In this document: piece after piece, positions 8,901-16,568 of the stretch | How positions within the stretch are numbered: position 1 is the first letter of the stretch | Layout of the letters: each line of letters starts with the position of its first letter | From: Bacteroidia bacterium | GTDB lineage: Bacteria; Bacteroidota; Bacteroidia; Bacteroidales; Dysgonomonadaceae | Assembly: GCA_025999435.1 (NCBI GenBank) | Contig: BNXH01000022.1 | Coordinates: 1 to 26,546 of the forward strand | DNA: 26,546 nucleotides | Reading direction: 5' to 3' | Made by a program: the position numbers and the translations under genes | Notes under the pieces: model-generated | What the model saw: the letters and a program-made list of their open reading frames with translations, nothing else | Told to the model about the DNA's origin: nothing | Databases searched by the model: none

Positions 8901-10463
8901 GGTATAGTAGGGAATGAAGTAACAAATGCGACTACCAATGGCGGCTTAACCCGTTCGGGTTCAGGGACTGCCGCTTCGCCTTATACACTAGGTATCTCAG
9001 ACGGGTCTATAACTACCGCCCGTTTGGTTGATAACTCAGTTACATCCGCAAAAATATCAGACGGTACGATTACAGATTCCGATATAAGTACCAGTGCAGC
9101 TATTTCGGGAACCAAGCTTGCGGATAAAAGCGTAGCCGTAGGTAAAGTTAATGCTACAGGAACCGCTTCCGCTACAACCTACCTACGTGGGGATGGGGCA
9201 TGGTCTGCTCCTGCGGGAGACGGACAGGGCGTCACCTCTGTTAGCGGAGCCAACGGTATTACTGTCACCAACGGCACAACGACACCTTCTATTAGCTTAC
9301 CTACCGGGACAACAACAGGTAATGTATTGAAATGGAACGGGACGGCTTGGGCTTCTTCTACAGATACAGGTATTACAAGCGAAATGGACGGAGTTATCGG
9401 TAACGAGGTAACAAATGCAACAACGAGTGGAGGATTAACAAGGGCTGGTTCGGGAACAGCTGCTTCGCCCTATACATTAGGCATTTTAGATGGAGCTATC
9501 ACTACAGCCCGCCTTGCCGATAACTCGGTTACATCAGCCAAAATAAGTGATAACGCTATAACTACAGCTAAAATATCAGACGGAACAATAGTTGATTCCG
9601 ATGTTAGTACAACGGCAGCTATTTCAGGAATGAAACTTGCTGACAAAAGCATTGCAGTTGCAAAGGTTAATGCCACCGGTACTGCTTCCACAACAACCTA
9701 CCTTCGCGGAGATGGTACATGGTCTGCTCCTGCCGGAGACGGGCAAGGCGTCACTTCTGTTACTGGGGCAAATGGTATTACGGTTACCAATGGAACGACA
9801 ACACCTACTGTTAGCTTGCCTTCCGGTACAACGACAGGTAATGTACTTAAATGGAATGGCACGGCCTGGGCTTCCTCTGCTGAAACAGGAATTACAACAG
9901 AATCGGACGGGATTATTGGCAATGAAGTTGTCAATGCGACAACAGATGGCGGCCTTGTCCGGGCAGGCTCCGGTACGGTAGCCGACCCTTACACGCTGGG
10001 CATAGCAGACAATGCTATTACATCGGCCAGGATAGCTAACGGTACTATCAAGGCTGAAGACTTGAACGGTATGGGCGCAAGTAACAGGCAGGTACTTGCC
10101 TACAACGGTTCGGCCTGGGCTCCTTCTACGAATTATGCCTCGCCGACAACGATTACATCCGGCTCTACAGCTACAGGCAGCATCACCTCCGGCGGTTACA
10201 GCGATATATATACATGGAGCGACCTTGTACCGGGATTATATAACCTGCGCGTCAGAACAAACGGAAACGGCACGGCCAGGTTCAAGCTGGCATCGGACGT
10301 AGCCTTCGGTACCTCTGTCCTGTTCGAGGTCAATGGCGATTCAGCAGACCATACGGCGGAGATTATGTTCAACTTTGTTTATACGGGCACATTAAGGCTG
10401 AAAGCGGATTGTACGGGCAACTGTCCGACCCGCCTGTTTAATTTATATCTGGCGCGGTTTTAA
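5994..10463 (+). CDS. Giant repetitive fibre-like surface protein
   Basis: No named gene is recognised. The 1489-residue protein starts with a signal peptide (cleavage near TNAQ). An N-terminal module (about 22-105) follows, with features of Bacteroidota surface fibres: VRISGKAAPNSSAVLDLNPD, LGLALPRVKLKG, VKGIIVYNVA and GLYQNDGTKWLR. Residues about 130-540 contain many copies of a short 'LGDSI..YIT.NI' motif. Residues about 560-1370 contain five long repeats of the tail-fibre type (TTARLADNAVTTAKI, TYLRGDGAWSAPAGDGQG, GNVLKWNG, IVGNEVTNATT). The GVTS step of each repeat begins at bases 7887, 8313, 8739, 9228 and 9747. The C-terminal roughly 108 residues differ and look like a beta-sandwich cap. 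No membrane anchor or LPXTG-type signal is visible. Its place between traO and traQ suggests a cell-contact role; this is inference. Confidence 0.75.
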   Translation: MTKRIFFMLILAIAGIAITNAQVRISGKAAPNSSAVLDLNPDDKINEGNATLGLALPRVKLKGSANAFPLQSHVKGIIVYNVATAGDVVPGLYQNDGTKWLRQPDAVFMDESLKSLAKLLAEKDSIVGNEVLNATSGGGLIRAGAGTNASPYTLGIAPGGVTTDKIADGAITINKLSNKTIVHLGDSIASNIYNTVLGDTIINYITQNIDNSVLMDSVVNAISHNNSYIKQLIDNIAVNEYNTILGDTIISYISQNIDNSVLMDSVVNAISNNNSYIKQLIDNIAVNEYNTVLGDSIINYITKNIGLTNLGDSISYYITNNFSTQLGDTVMQHITNGLDGSALMDSISYHVSNNNAYLKELINNIARNVYNTTLGDTLVNHIAHNITNTVLGDSILQYITNDIRNTILGDSIISLVHENERDGVIGNEVTNATTNGGLTRSGSGTAASPYTLGIAAGGITTDKIADGAITINKLSNKTIVHLGDSIASNIYSTILGDTIINYITQNIGNTVLGDNILQYITEDVSNTALGDSIVSLVHKNERDGVIGNEVTNATTGGGLIRSGSGTAASPYTLGISDGAITTARLADNAVTTAKITDKSVTIGKVNATGTASATTYLRGDGAWSAPAGDGQGVTSVSGANGITVTNGTTTPSISLPAGTTTGNVLKWNGTTWASATDAGITSESDGIVGNEVTNATTSGGLVRAGSGTAAAPYTLGITDGAITTARLADNAVTTAKITDKSVTIGKVNATGTASTTTYLRGDGSWSAPAGDGQGVTSVSGANGITVTNGTTTPSISLPAGTTTGNVLKWNGTTWASATDAGITSESDGIVGNEVTNATTSGGLVRAGSGTAAAPYTLGISDGAITTARLADNAVTTAKMADKSVTVGKVNATGTASATTFLRGDGSWSAPAGDGQGVTSVTGANGITVTNGTTTPSISLPAGTTTGNVLKWNGTAWASATDAGITSESDGIVGNEVTNATTNGGLTRSGSGTAASPYTLGISDGSITTARLVDNSVTSAKISDGTITDSDISTSAAISGTKLADKSVAVGKVNATGTASATTYLRGDGAWSAPAGDGQGVTSVSGANGITVTNGTTTPSISLPTGTTTGNVLKWNGTAWASSTDTGITSEMDGVIGNEVTNATTSGGLTRAGSGTAASPYTLGILDGAITTARLADNSVTSAKISDNAITTAKISDGTIVDSDVSTTAAISGMKLADKSIAVAKVNATGTASTTTYLRGDGTWSAPAGDGQGVTSVTGANGITVTNGTTTPTVSLPSGTTTGNVLKWNGTAWASSAETGITTESDGIIGNEVVNATTDGGLVRAGSGTVADPYTLGIADNAITSARIANGTIKAEDLNGMGASNRQVLAYNGSAWAPSTNYASPTTITSGSTATGSITSGGYSDIYTWSDLVPGLYNLRVRTNGNGTARFKLASDVAFGTSVLFEVNGDSADHTAEIMFNFVYTGTLRLKADCTGNCPTRLFNLYLARF
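7700..9880 (+). repeat. Long tandem repeats within the fibre gene
   Basis: Repeats recur with spacings of 426, 426, 489 and 519 bases (142, 142, 163 and 173 codons). Units at 7883-8116 and 8309-8542 encode identical amino acids and look identical or nearly so as DNA. The two longer spacings come from inserted 21-31 residue segments of the type SAKISDGTITDSDIS. Such near-perfect DNA repeats allow copy number to change by recombination. Confidence 0.85.
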
Positions 10464-10522
10464 AGATACAGAGCGGATATAATCAAAATGGAGAAAATAT
10501 AAAAATATAAAATACGCAGAAT

Positions 10523-11563
10523 ATGAGAAAACAATTGATAATACAGCTATGCCTGCCTCTTTTGTACCTGTGTGCAATAACAGCACAAATAAGTGCGCAG
10601 GACGTACAATCGGCATGGCATGGGAAGATCAGTATCGGGGACATTCCGGTACTGATGCATGGGGATATAGCCCTGCAATCCGACGGCGAGCTGTTTACAA
10701 ACAACGGGCGGCTGAAACTCGAAGGCAGTTACTATGGCGAGCCCGGCTCCAGGGCTTACCGCTATGTCACTACAGCTATTGATACCGGTATGGACGCATC
10801 CCTTTTCCTTGATGCTTCCACAGCCGGAGGCTCCACAGAAATTATCCCTGAACTGGATGAAAGCTGGGACGGTTCTCCTGTCAATTTGGTAAAAGCGAAG
10901 CCGGATAACACATCAGGGACAGGTAATAATGCGGATGTATTCTACATTGAACCTGTAATACCCGAATGCGGGGACTACTATGTGCAGTTACTGCATAAGG
11001 GAGATGGAAATAACTCCGTCTGGTCTATTACCGGAACCACCACCTTGCCCCTGATAAAGCAGCTCCGTAACCATACTTTGCTAATCAATAACAATCCTGC
11101 TACCAATGAGAAACATAGTTTCAGCTATTATAAATGGTACAAAGACGGTAGATTGTTGAAAGAAGGCTCCCATGAAGAACACGGCGGCAGCTATTATACA
11201 GGCGGAGCAAACCTCGATGCGGACGCAGTTTATATGGTCGAAGTGACGGATGCCGACGACAAGCATTACTTCTCCTGCCCGTACAACTATATCCCTGTCG
11301 CATTGCCTGCCAGCGTAAAGGTCTACCCGAATCCCGTCAGCAGGGATAACAGCCGCGTTTATGTGCAGGTGGAAACAAGCAATGAAAAGCTGCTGGAGCA
11401 CGCGGAAGTAGAGGTTTACAGCTATACGGGACGCTATTACGGTAAAGTGCAGGCTAAGGGACAGCATACCATTCCGGTAGATCTACCGGGGGAAACAGGC
11501 GTCTATATCCTGAAGTTCAAGGCAAAGGAACTGGAAACAGGACTCAAGGCGGTGGTACAATAG
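10523..11563 (+). CDS. Secreted protein with type IX secretion C-terminal sorting domain
   Basis: A signal peptide is present (about residues 1-25, ending TAQISAQ). The middle region contains two stretches that look like small beta domains and resembles no enzyme I know. One, around residues 105-175, includes EPVIPECGDYYVQLLHKG. The other, around 190-260, includes YYKWYKDGRLLKEGS. From about residue 262 there is a type A sorting domain of the type IX (Por) secretion system: SVKVYPNPVSRDNSRVYV, then VEVYSYTGRYYGKV, GVYILKFKAK, and a short C-terminus KAVVQ. This predicts export across the outer membrane and attachment to the cell surface. It lies between the fibre gene and the OmpA-family gene in the same orientation and is probably co-transcribed. 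The natural partner would be the fibre protein, but that is a guess. Confidence 0.75.
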   Translation: MRKQLIIQLCLPLLYLCAITAQISAQDVQSAWHGKISIGDIPVLMHGDIALQSDGELFTNNGRLKLEGSYYGEPGSRAYRYVTTAIDTGMDASLFLDASTAGGSTEIIPELDESWDGSPVNLVKAKPDNTSGTGNNADVFYIEPVIPECGDYYVQLLHKGDGNNSVWSITGTTTLPLIKQLRNHTLLINNNPATNEKHSFSYYKWYKDGRLLKEGSHEEHGGSYYTGGANLDADAVYMVEVTDADDKHYFSCPYNYIPVALPASVKVYPNPVSRDNSRVYVQVETSNEKLLEHAEVEVYSYTGRYYGKVQAKGQHTIPVDLPGETGVYILKFKAKELETGLKAVVQ

Positions 11564-11598
11564 CTAATGGGCTAATTTGAAAATGGGCCAATGATTTA

Positions 11599-11677
11599 AG
11601 CTGTTAGCTGATAGATATTAGCCATTAGCAGCGCAAAGCGACGAAAGCTATAAGCTACCGGCTATCAGCTAACAGCT
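11599..11677. repeat. Perfect 16-bp inverted repeat before the OmpA-family gene
   Basis: AGCTGTTAGCTGATAG (11599-11614) is perfectly inverted at 11662-11677 around a 47-base loop that itself contains AGCT/TAGC steps. The right arm is followed by CATTTTAAACC, not a good U-tract. The element lies in the 142-base gap after the type IX-secreted protein gene. It could form a long hairpin in the mRNA and moderate read-through. Confidence 0.6.
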
Positions 11678-11705
11678 CATTTTAAACCGAACTAAAACAT
11701 AAAAG

Positions 11706-13466
11706 ATGAAGAATAGAAAAGATATAGAAAATATAGAAGAACGGACAGGACAGCCCAAGATACCTAAAATAGGCCTGCGCAGGATATACCCGGTATTACT
11801 GGCCTGTTTGATGGGATTCCAGACAGCCTGTGCCCAGACAGGGGAAAACCAGGAATGGAAGGACGATACGGAAGCAATAATAAGCGACAGCCTGCTGCTG
11901 GCTCAATACCTGAAGGATGCATATGTCCCCCATGAGCTGAACCTGTGGATGGCAGGCGGATTATCTACATTAAACTACCGGCCGAATATTGGAAAGGCCC
12001 ATACAGGTACGGGATATGCCTTCGGTATCGGCTATACACGGTACATAAGCCGGAACTGGGGCGTTTCCACAGGACTGGAATATGCCTTCCACCGCAGGAA
12101 CATAAGTCTCGAAAATATAAACAGTTCCTATGCAACCTATGACGCGGACAGAACCCCCATTGAGTACCGCTCGCTGATAGACAGCTATAGGGAATACCAG
12201 CGTAGCGGGCTGCTGAATATCCCCATTTCCCTGATATACCGCATGGGAAAGGACAACAGGTACTATGCTTCACTGGGCTTTAAGCTGGGTATTCCGGTTT
12301 ACGGCAGGTACACGGCAAGCGGCGGTACAGTTACCACTTCCGGCTACTATACGGATTACTATCAGGAGGAAATCTGGCAGAATGATTTGGGCTATGGCAC
12401 TTTTCCCGTAAGGACAATGGAGAAGCCGTTGAAGATAGGATTATCTTATACCGGGACACTGGAAGCTGGTATAAAATGGAACGTTGGTATCGGTACAGAC
12501 TTATATACGGGTGTCTATATAGACTATGGCCTGAATAATGTTATCCGGGGATACGCAAAGGAACGGTTTGTCGGGTATAATTATGATAACCCGGCAGAGC
12601 CGCATATAAACGGCTTGCTAACCTCTGTATATGGAGCCCATGACAATAGATTGTCCTTTATGGAAAAGGTATCGCCACTGGCTATAGGTATAAAGTTGAA
12701 ACTTGCCTTTGCAATAGGTAGCGGCGACTTGCTGGCCGAAAGGAGGCGGTACAGGGAAATGCGGTATTCCGGCGGATGGGACGATATATATGGTTATCCG
12801 GCAGGAAATACGGATACCGGAACAAAAGACAGGCCTGCGGAACCAATCCGGATACGGATGCAGGAACGAAAGAAGGAGCAGGAAAAGGAACAACAGCAAA
12901 CACCGATTCCGGAAAAAGATTCCGCAACAGCAGACAAACCCGTCGAATCTATTACACCTGCCACAATCATAGCAGTAAAAGATACGGAAGAAACAGTTGG
13001 CAATACCCAAAACGATTCCATACTCTCCCCGACAGGTACTGTTATCACTGATACAACGGTAGAAATAAAGGGGACGGGGGAACAAACAGGTACAAAAGGG
13101 TGTGATTGCGGTCCGAACCTGCCATCCATAATAACCATAGGCGGTTACAAGCTGGGGCAAACTATTATGTCGCCTGAGCAAAAAGCCATACTGGACGGAT
13201 ATATCAGCTTATTGCAGGCAAACCCACAGGCGCATATCGAAATCACCGGGCATACCTGTAATATAGGAACAAGGGAAGGCAACTTCCGTGCTGGACAAAA
13301 GCGAGCGGACATGGCAAAGGACTACCTGATCAGCAAAGGCATATCATCCTTGCATATCAGTACATCCAGTAAAGGCGACACTGAGCCTGTCAGTCCGGAT
13401 AACAGCGAGGATGGCCGGAGTAAAAACCGCAGGCTGGAGATAAGGATAAACAATATAAAGGAATAA
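11706..13466 (+). CDS. Outer-membrane beta-barrel protein with OmpA peptidoglycan-binding domain
   Basis: The 586-residue protein has an N-terminal signal sequence with an unusually long charged n-region (about 25 residues before the core YPVLLACLMGFQTACAQ). A beta-barrel-like region follows at about residues 75-340, with many alternating Gly/Tyr strands such as GTGYAFGIGYTRYISRNWGV. A polar Glu/Lys/Thr-rich linker spans about 360-455. The OmpA C-terminal domain spans about 465-585, with EITGHTCNIGT, NFRAGQKRADMAKDYLISKG and SKNRRLEIRI. The usual Asp of the 'GHTD' motif is Cys here; the NRR motif is intact. Some Bacteroidota OmpA-like proteins share this change. It may anchor the neighbouring surface proteins to the wall. 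Confidence 0.8.
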   Translation: MKNRKDIENIEERTGQPKIPKIGLRRIYPVLLACLMGFQTACAQTGENQEWKDDTEAIISDSLLLAQYLKDAYVPHELNLWMAGGLSTLNYRPNIGKAHTGTGYAFGIGYTRYISRNWGVSTGLEYAFHRRNISLENINSSYATYDADRTPIEYRSLIDSYREYQRSGLLNIPISLIYRMGKDNRYYASLGFKLGIPVYGRYTASGGTVTTSGYYTDYYQEEIWQNDLGYGTFPVRTMEKPLKIGLSYTGTLEAGIKWNVGIGTDLYTGVYIDYGLNNVIRGYAKERFVGYNYDNPAEPHINGLLTSVYGAHDNRLSFMEKVSPLAIGIKLKLAFAIGSGDLLAERRRYREMRYSGGWDDIYGYPAGNTDTGTKDRPAEPIRIRMQERKKEQEKEQQQTPIPEKDSATADKPVESITPATIIAVKDTEETVGNTQNDSILSPTGTVITDTTVEIKGTGEQTGTKGCDCGPNLPSIITIGGYKLGQTIMSPEQKAILDGYISLLQANPQAHIEITGHTCNIGTREGNFRAGQKRADMAKDYLISKGISSLHISTSSKGDTEPVSPDNSEDGRSKNRRLEIRINNIKE

Positions 13467-13487
13467 CAAAAATATAAAAGAACAGCA

Positions 13488-14027
13488 ATGAAAAATATGC
13501 TAACGAAAATAAAACGTGCATTCGCGCAAATAATCTGGCTAGCGGCGATAATGCTGCTGGCCTGTGCCTGTAGCGGCAATCTTGATATTGTACAGGATTA
13601 CGGATACCGTATTGAAACGCTGCCATTGCCTGAGAAACTCAAACAGGGTGAAACAGTAGACCTGGAGTTTTCCATTGTACGCGAAGGATACTACACAGGG
13701 GCTAAATACAAATTCAGGTACTTCCAGAGCAAGGGACAAGGGATATTGGGCTATAAGGGTGAAGCTATTCCGGTAAACCGCTTCCGGGATATAGAAGCCG
13801 ACGATTTTGTGCTGACTTACCAGTCTCAAAGCGGGAATGAACAGCAGCAACTGGACTTTGTATTTGAGGATTCTTCCGGCAGGCGGGTAGAATACAGCAT
13901 CTCCTTCGATGGGGAAGCGGCGGACAGGGAAGAAAAGGAAGAAAGTAAACAACAAAAAATATCCTATGATGATTTTCGCGGGCTTTATAGCGTTCAACAT
14001 CGTCTGTTGGCTGTACATCGCATGTGA
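13488..14027 (+). CDS. traQ: Conjugative transposon protein TraQ (DUF3872)
   Basis: TraQ is a small exported protein at the end of CTnDOT-type transfer operons. The N-terminus has a signal or lipoprotein signal (IIWLAAIMLLACACSG; the Cys residues near position 24-28 could be lipidated). The body matches DUF3872: DYGYRIETLPLPEKLKQGE, FSIVREGYYTGAKYKFRYFQ and DFVLTYQSQSG. The conserved region ends near SISFDGE; the last roughly 35 residues are a charged extension that I do not recognise. The end of this gene overlaps a second small ORF in another frame. The 22-base gap to the OmpA-family gene suggests a shared transcript. Confidence 0.85.
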   Translation: MKNMLTKIKRAFAQIIWLAAIMLLACACSGNLDIVQDYGYRIETLPLPEKLKQGETVDLEFSIVREGYYTGAKYKFRYFQSKGQGILGYKGEAIPVNRFRDIEADDFVLTYQSQSGNEQQQLDFVFEDSSGRRVEYSISFDGEAADREEKEESKQQKISYDDFRGLYSVQHRLLAVHRM

Positions 14028-14079
14028 GCTAAGGAACGCCCCTACGGACATAGAACTCTGGGGTGAAGAAATTGAATGA
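13966..14079 (+). CDS. Small membrane peptide overlapping the end of traQ
   Basis: This 37-codon ORF is in the +1 frame relative to traQ. It starts with two adjacent ATG codons and ends 50 bases after the traQ stop, just before the operon terminator. It encodes MMIFAGFIAFNIVCWLYIAC, a good single membrane segment, followed by a polar acidic tail ending WGEEIE. Extension past traQ, a hydrophobic-then-charged pattern and a position before the terminator argue for a real gene. It is short and I do not recognise the family. Confidence 0.45.
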   Translation: MMIFAGFIAFNIVCWLYIACELRNAPTDIELWGEEIE

Positions 14080-14121
14080 CCGGGAAAGTATGGATTGCTT
14101 GTAGTTGTCCGTATATTACAG

Positions 14122-14163
14122 GAAGTATCCGCCTCAAAAATGAAGCGGATACTTCTTTATTCC
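14122..14163 (+). terminator. Rho-independent terminator of the transfer operon
   Basis: GAAGTATCCGC (14122-14132) pairs perfectly with GCGGATACTTC (14145-14155) around a 12-base A-rich loop, followed by TTTATT. It lies 43 bases after the small overlapping ORF and 38 bases before the end of the convergent leftward gene. Confidence 0.85.
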
Positions 14164-14192
14164 ATCCTCCTGATAACTAATAGGGAAATAAA

Positions 14193-14738
14193 TCAGTTTT
14201 CCCCGTTTTCCTTTTTACGGACAGCCTCATAAGTACCTTTCCCTTCTGTCCGTAAAACTTCGTACTTATCTAACTTTTCATAGATTGCCCCTAACGTTTT
14301 ACAACCGTAACGGCGGGGTTTATACCGGGGGTGTATCTTTTTTAGTATAAACCCCAGTTCGGAAAATGTAACATGCTCTTTTTCATAGAAATCAAAAGCC
14401 TCGTCAAAGATATGTGCTTCCTTTTGCAATATAGTTTCAGGAGTATCTCCGCCCTCTAATTTGATACTGACCCTCGAACCTGTATCGAGGGATTTGACCT
14501 TTTGCTTCAGGCTAACGGGTTTTTCTTCCTTAGCCTCTCCTGAATCTTCGGTTAAAGACCCATCTCCCTGAAGTTTGGCTTTACGCTTCCGCTCTTTCTC
14601 TTTTTTATGTTTTTCCTTTTTTATTTTATCTTCTCTGAGCAATTGGCCGATGGACTTAATAATATCCGGTTCTTCCTTCCCGAAACGTTTGAAGTACAGG
14701 TTTTCTAAGTGTTTGGGCAATGGCGTTTTCCATAACGC
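14193..14738 (-). pseudogene. C-terminal part of a mobile-element gene split by the island
   Basis: The reading frame is open leftward from a TAA at 14763-14765, with no ATG; the first usable codon near the family region is a TTG at 14718-14720. The protein begins LWKTPLPKHLENLYFKRFGK. From memory, this is the continuation of a Bacteroidota mobile-element family that starts with a 'WK.AQKKHRLSD.QVQMAR' segment. That N-terminal segment is found 6 kb away at 20688-20780 on the same strand. The rest has a Lys/Glu-rich region (about residues 30-75) and a conserved C-terminal segment with EAFDFYEKEHVTFSELGFIL and RRYGCKTLGAIYEKL. Function is unknown. If the split is real, the gene is inactivated, though the fragment might still be translated from the TTG. 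Confidence 0.7.
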
Positions 14739-15109
14739 GTGAAAGTGCCTATGTTGATGTGGTTAGCAAAGAATCCCCACAATGGATTGCAAATGACAAT
14801 CTATTAGCTTGGTTGAAAGATTTTAAGTGGCTATTTGAATCAAAAATTTGTTTGTCTGCCATTTACCGTTGTTATCAACAACTGGTTCTCTTTCTTGTGA
14901 GTAACGGTTTTTCAGCTTATCATCCTATTCCCCCTACATTGGTCTTTAATTTACATTTCCATCCTGTGACAAAAGACCACATAATAGGTTGATCATAAGT
15001 GTTCAGGGCGGTGTAATCGTATCAGAATTTGTTTGGCATGAAAATCATAGCACTCAAATTTTATGTTTAGATTTTCTTTATTTCTGTATTGATATTCTAA
15101 ACCTTTGCT
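14739..15109. other. Left end of the island, no assigned gene
   Basis: This region holds an open frame on the + strand running to a stop at 14990-14992. Its only early ATG (14720) lies in the flanking gene, so the frame crosses the insertion junction. The peptide (for example IANDNLLAWLKDFKWLFE) matches nothing I know. It may be a gene remnant or chance. From 14993 to the promoter I see only AT-rich sequence, without a good hairpin or ORF. Confidence 0.4.
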
Positions 15110-15117
15110 TATCTTTG
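15088..15117 (+). promoter_or_regulatory. Bacteroides-type promoter of the island operon
   Basis: A -7 box TATCTTTG (15110-15117) matches the Bacteroidota TAnnTTTG consensus exactly. A weak -33 box, ATTG (15088-15091), lies 18 bases upstream. Transcription would start near 15124, leaving a leader of about 16 bases before the Xre-type regulator start at 15140. The AT-rich leader without a Shine-Dalgarno sequence is normal for this phylum. Confidence 0.65.
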
Positions 15118-15139
15118 CAGAAGAATTAATAGCATAAAT

Positions 15140-15361
15140 ATGACTATATTAGGAAAATACTTGTCGGAAAAGTCTATTAATAAGGCTGATGTGTCTCGTA
15201 AAACTGGTATTAGCAAGTCTAGATTGAGTGAGTTAAGTAGAAAAGAAACTGCAAAATTGAAGGCAGATGAAGTTTATTTAATAGCACTTGCTATTGATGT
15301 TCCTCCGGAAGAAATCTTAAAAAAAGTCTGCGGTCATCTCAAATTAATTAAGTTAAAATGA
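15140..15361 (+). CDS. Small Xre-type HTH regulator (putative controller protein)
   Basis: This 73-residue protein is essentially one helix-turn-helix domain of the Cro/Xre class. It has KSINKADVSRKTGISKSRLS (helices 2-3, recognition helix around SKSRLSELSR), then LKADEVYLIALAIDVPPEEI. Such proteins commonly control restriction-modification or other methyltransferase-linked operons. Its stop overlaps the methyltransferase start (ATGA), so the two are translationally coupled. It would bind near the promoter at 15088-15117, but no obvious symmetrical operator was found there. It is the first gene of the island operon. Confidence 0.85.
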   Translation: MTILGKYLSEKSINKADVSRKTGISKSRLSELSRKETAKLKADEVYLIALAIDVPPEEILKKVCGHLKLIKLK

Positions 15362-16566
15362 AAAAGCCTACCTATATTGATATATTTGCTGGATGTGGAG
15401 GTCTTTCTTTAGGGCTTCATAATGCCGGATGGCAAGGATTATTTGCTGTTGAAAAAAACGCAGATGCCTTTAAAACGCTTGAATATAACCTTATAGAAAA
15501 AGTTAATCATTTTCTATGGCCGGATTGGCTTCCTCAAGCCTCTCATGATATTAATGTCGTCTTGAAAGATTATAAGGAGCAATTGTTAGGTTTGCAACGA
15601 AAAGTAGATCTTGTTGTGGGTGGTCCCCCATGCCAAGGGTTTTCTATGGCTGGAAGAAGAAAAGAAAATGATCGACGTAATGATTTGATAAAATCCTATA
15701 TCAAATTCATCAAAACGATACAGCCAAAAATAATCTTTTTTGAAAATGTAAAAGGCTTCACTTTAGAGTTTAAGAAAAATAAGGACAAGGGCAAAGAGTA
15801 TTCATCTTATGTAGAACGCGCTTTAAATAGAGCAGGATACTACGTAAAAGGAGAGCTGGTTAATTTTGGAGAATATGGTATTCCTCAGAAAAGGACACGT
15901 TTTATATTAGTTGGAGTAAGAAAGGATGTGCCAAATATATCTAAAGATACGGCTTCACAGTTCTTTAGTTTAATAAAGAACAATCGGCATTCTTTTTTGT
16001 CTAAAAAGAATTTGACCATTGAAACTACTTTAGGAGAAGCCATTTCTGATTTATTAAGAAAAAACGGAGAAGTAGATTCTCCTGATACAAAATCATTTAA
16101 GGCTGGAATGTATTCCCCAATAAAGAGTTCCTATCAACAATTAATGAGAATTGGAGCAAATCAACGTATTCCAGACAGTCATCGTTTTCCAAAACACCGA
16201 CCCGAAATCTTAAATAAATTTCAAATTATTTTAGACACCTGCAAAAAAAATAAAGATATAGACTCTCACACAAGAGAGCGGTTTAATATAAAAAAACATA
16301 CTATAATACCATTGGATGCGCAAGAAAAGAGTCCTACTATTACTACTCTTCCAGATGATTATATTCATTATTCCGAGCCTAGAATTTTGACGGTAAGAGA
16401 ATATGCAAGAATACAATCTTTCCCAGACTGGTATATTTTTCAAGGAAAATACACAACGGGAGGTAAAAGGCGAACACAGGAAGTTCCACGTTATACACAA
16501 ATAGGTAACGCCATCCCACCATTGTTTGGAGAGCAAGTAGGAATTATCCTAAAAAAAATGATATAG
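15358..16566 (+). CDS. DNA (cytosine-5) methyltransferase
   Basis: This protein transfers a methyl group from S-adenosylmethionine to C5 of cytosine in a specific DNA site. The 402-residue sequence has the full set of motifs. Motif I is DIFAGCGGLSLGL (residues 8-20), the SAM-binding loop. Motif IV is GGPPCQGFS with catalytic Cys92, motif VI is FFENV (127-131), motif VIII is QKRTR (177-181), and the end of motif X is IGNAIPP (382-388). The target-recognition region lies at about 190-340; its specificity cannot be read. It overlaps the regulator by four bases and is followed after two bases by the ATPase gene. No restriction endonuclease gene is seen beside it. In this context it probably protects self DNA. 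Confidence 0.93.
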   Translation: MKKPTYIDIFAGCGGLSLGLHNAGWQGLFAVEKNADAFKTLEYNLIEKVNHFLWPDWLPQASHDINVVLKDYKEQLLGLQRKVDLVVGGPPCQGFSMAGRRKENDRRNDLIKSYIKFIKTIQPKIIFFENVKGFTLEFKKNKDKGKEYSSYVERALNRAGYYVKGELVNFGEYGIPQKRTRFILVGVRKDVPNISKDTASQFFSLIKNNRHSFLSKKNLTIETTLGEAISDLLRKNGEVDSPDTKSFKAGMYSPIKSSYQQLMRIGANQRIPDSHRFPKHRPEILNKFQIILDTCKKNKDIDSHTRERFNIKKHTIIPLDAQEKSPTITTLPDDYIHYSEPRILTVREYARIQSFPDWYIFQGKYTTGGKRRTQEVPRYTQIGNAIPPLFGEQVGIILKKMI

Positions 16567-16568
16567 AA

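Noticed and set aside
7883..9934. Several long minus-strand frames within the fibre gene (for example 7883-8116, 8309-8542, 8555-8938)
   Set aside because: They are antisense to the repeats, recur with the repeat period and encode low-complexity peptides; they are shadows of the fibre gene.
5994..10463. Prophage or tailocin tail fibre
   Set aside because: The repeats look fibre-like, but the protein has a signal peptide and a Bacteroidota surface-protein N-terminus, and no other phage gene lies nearby.
10523..11563. Frame at 10549-10782 overlapping the type IX-secreted protein gene
   Set aside because: It is an out-of-frame shadow with no signal peptide continuity or neighbour spacing.
12618..13181. 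Minus-strand 187-codon frame in the OmpA-family gene
   Set aside because: It is antisense to the well-supported beta-barrel/OmpA gene and has an unusual Cys/Phe/Tyr-rich composition typical of a shadow frame.
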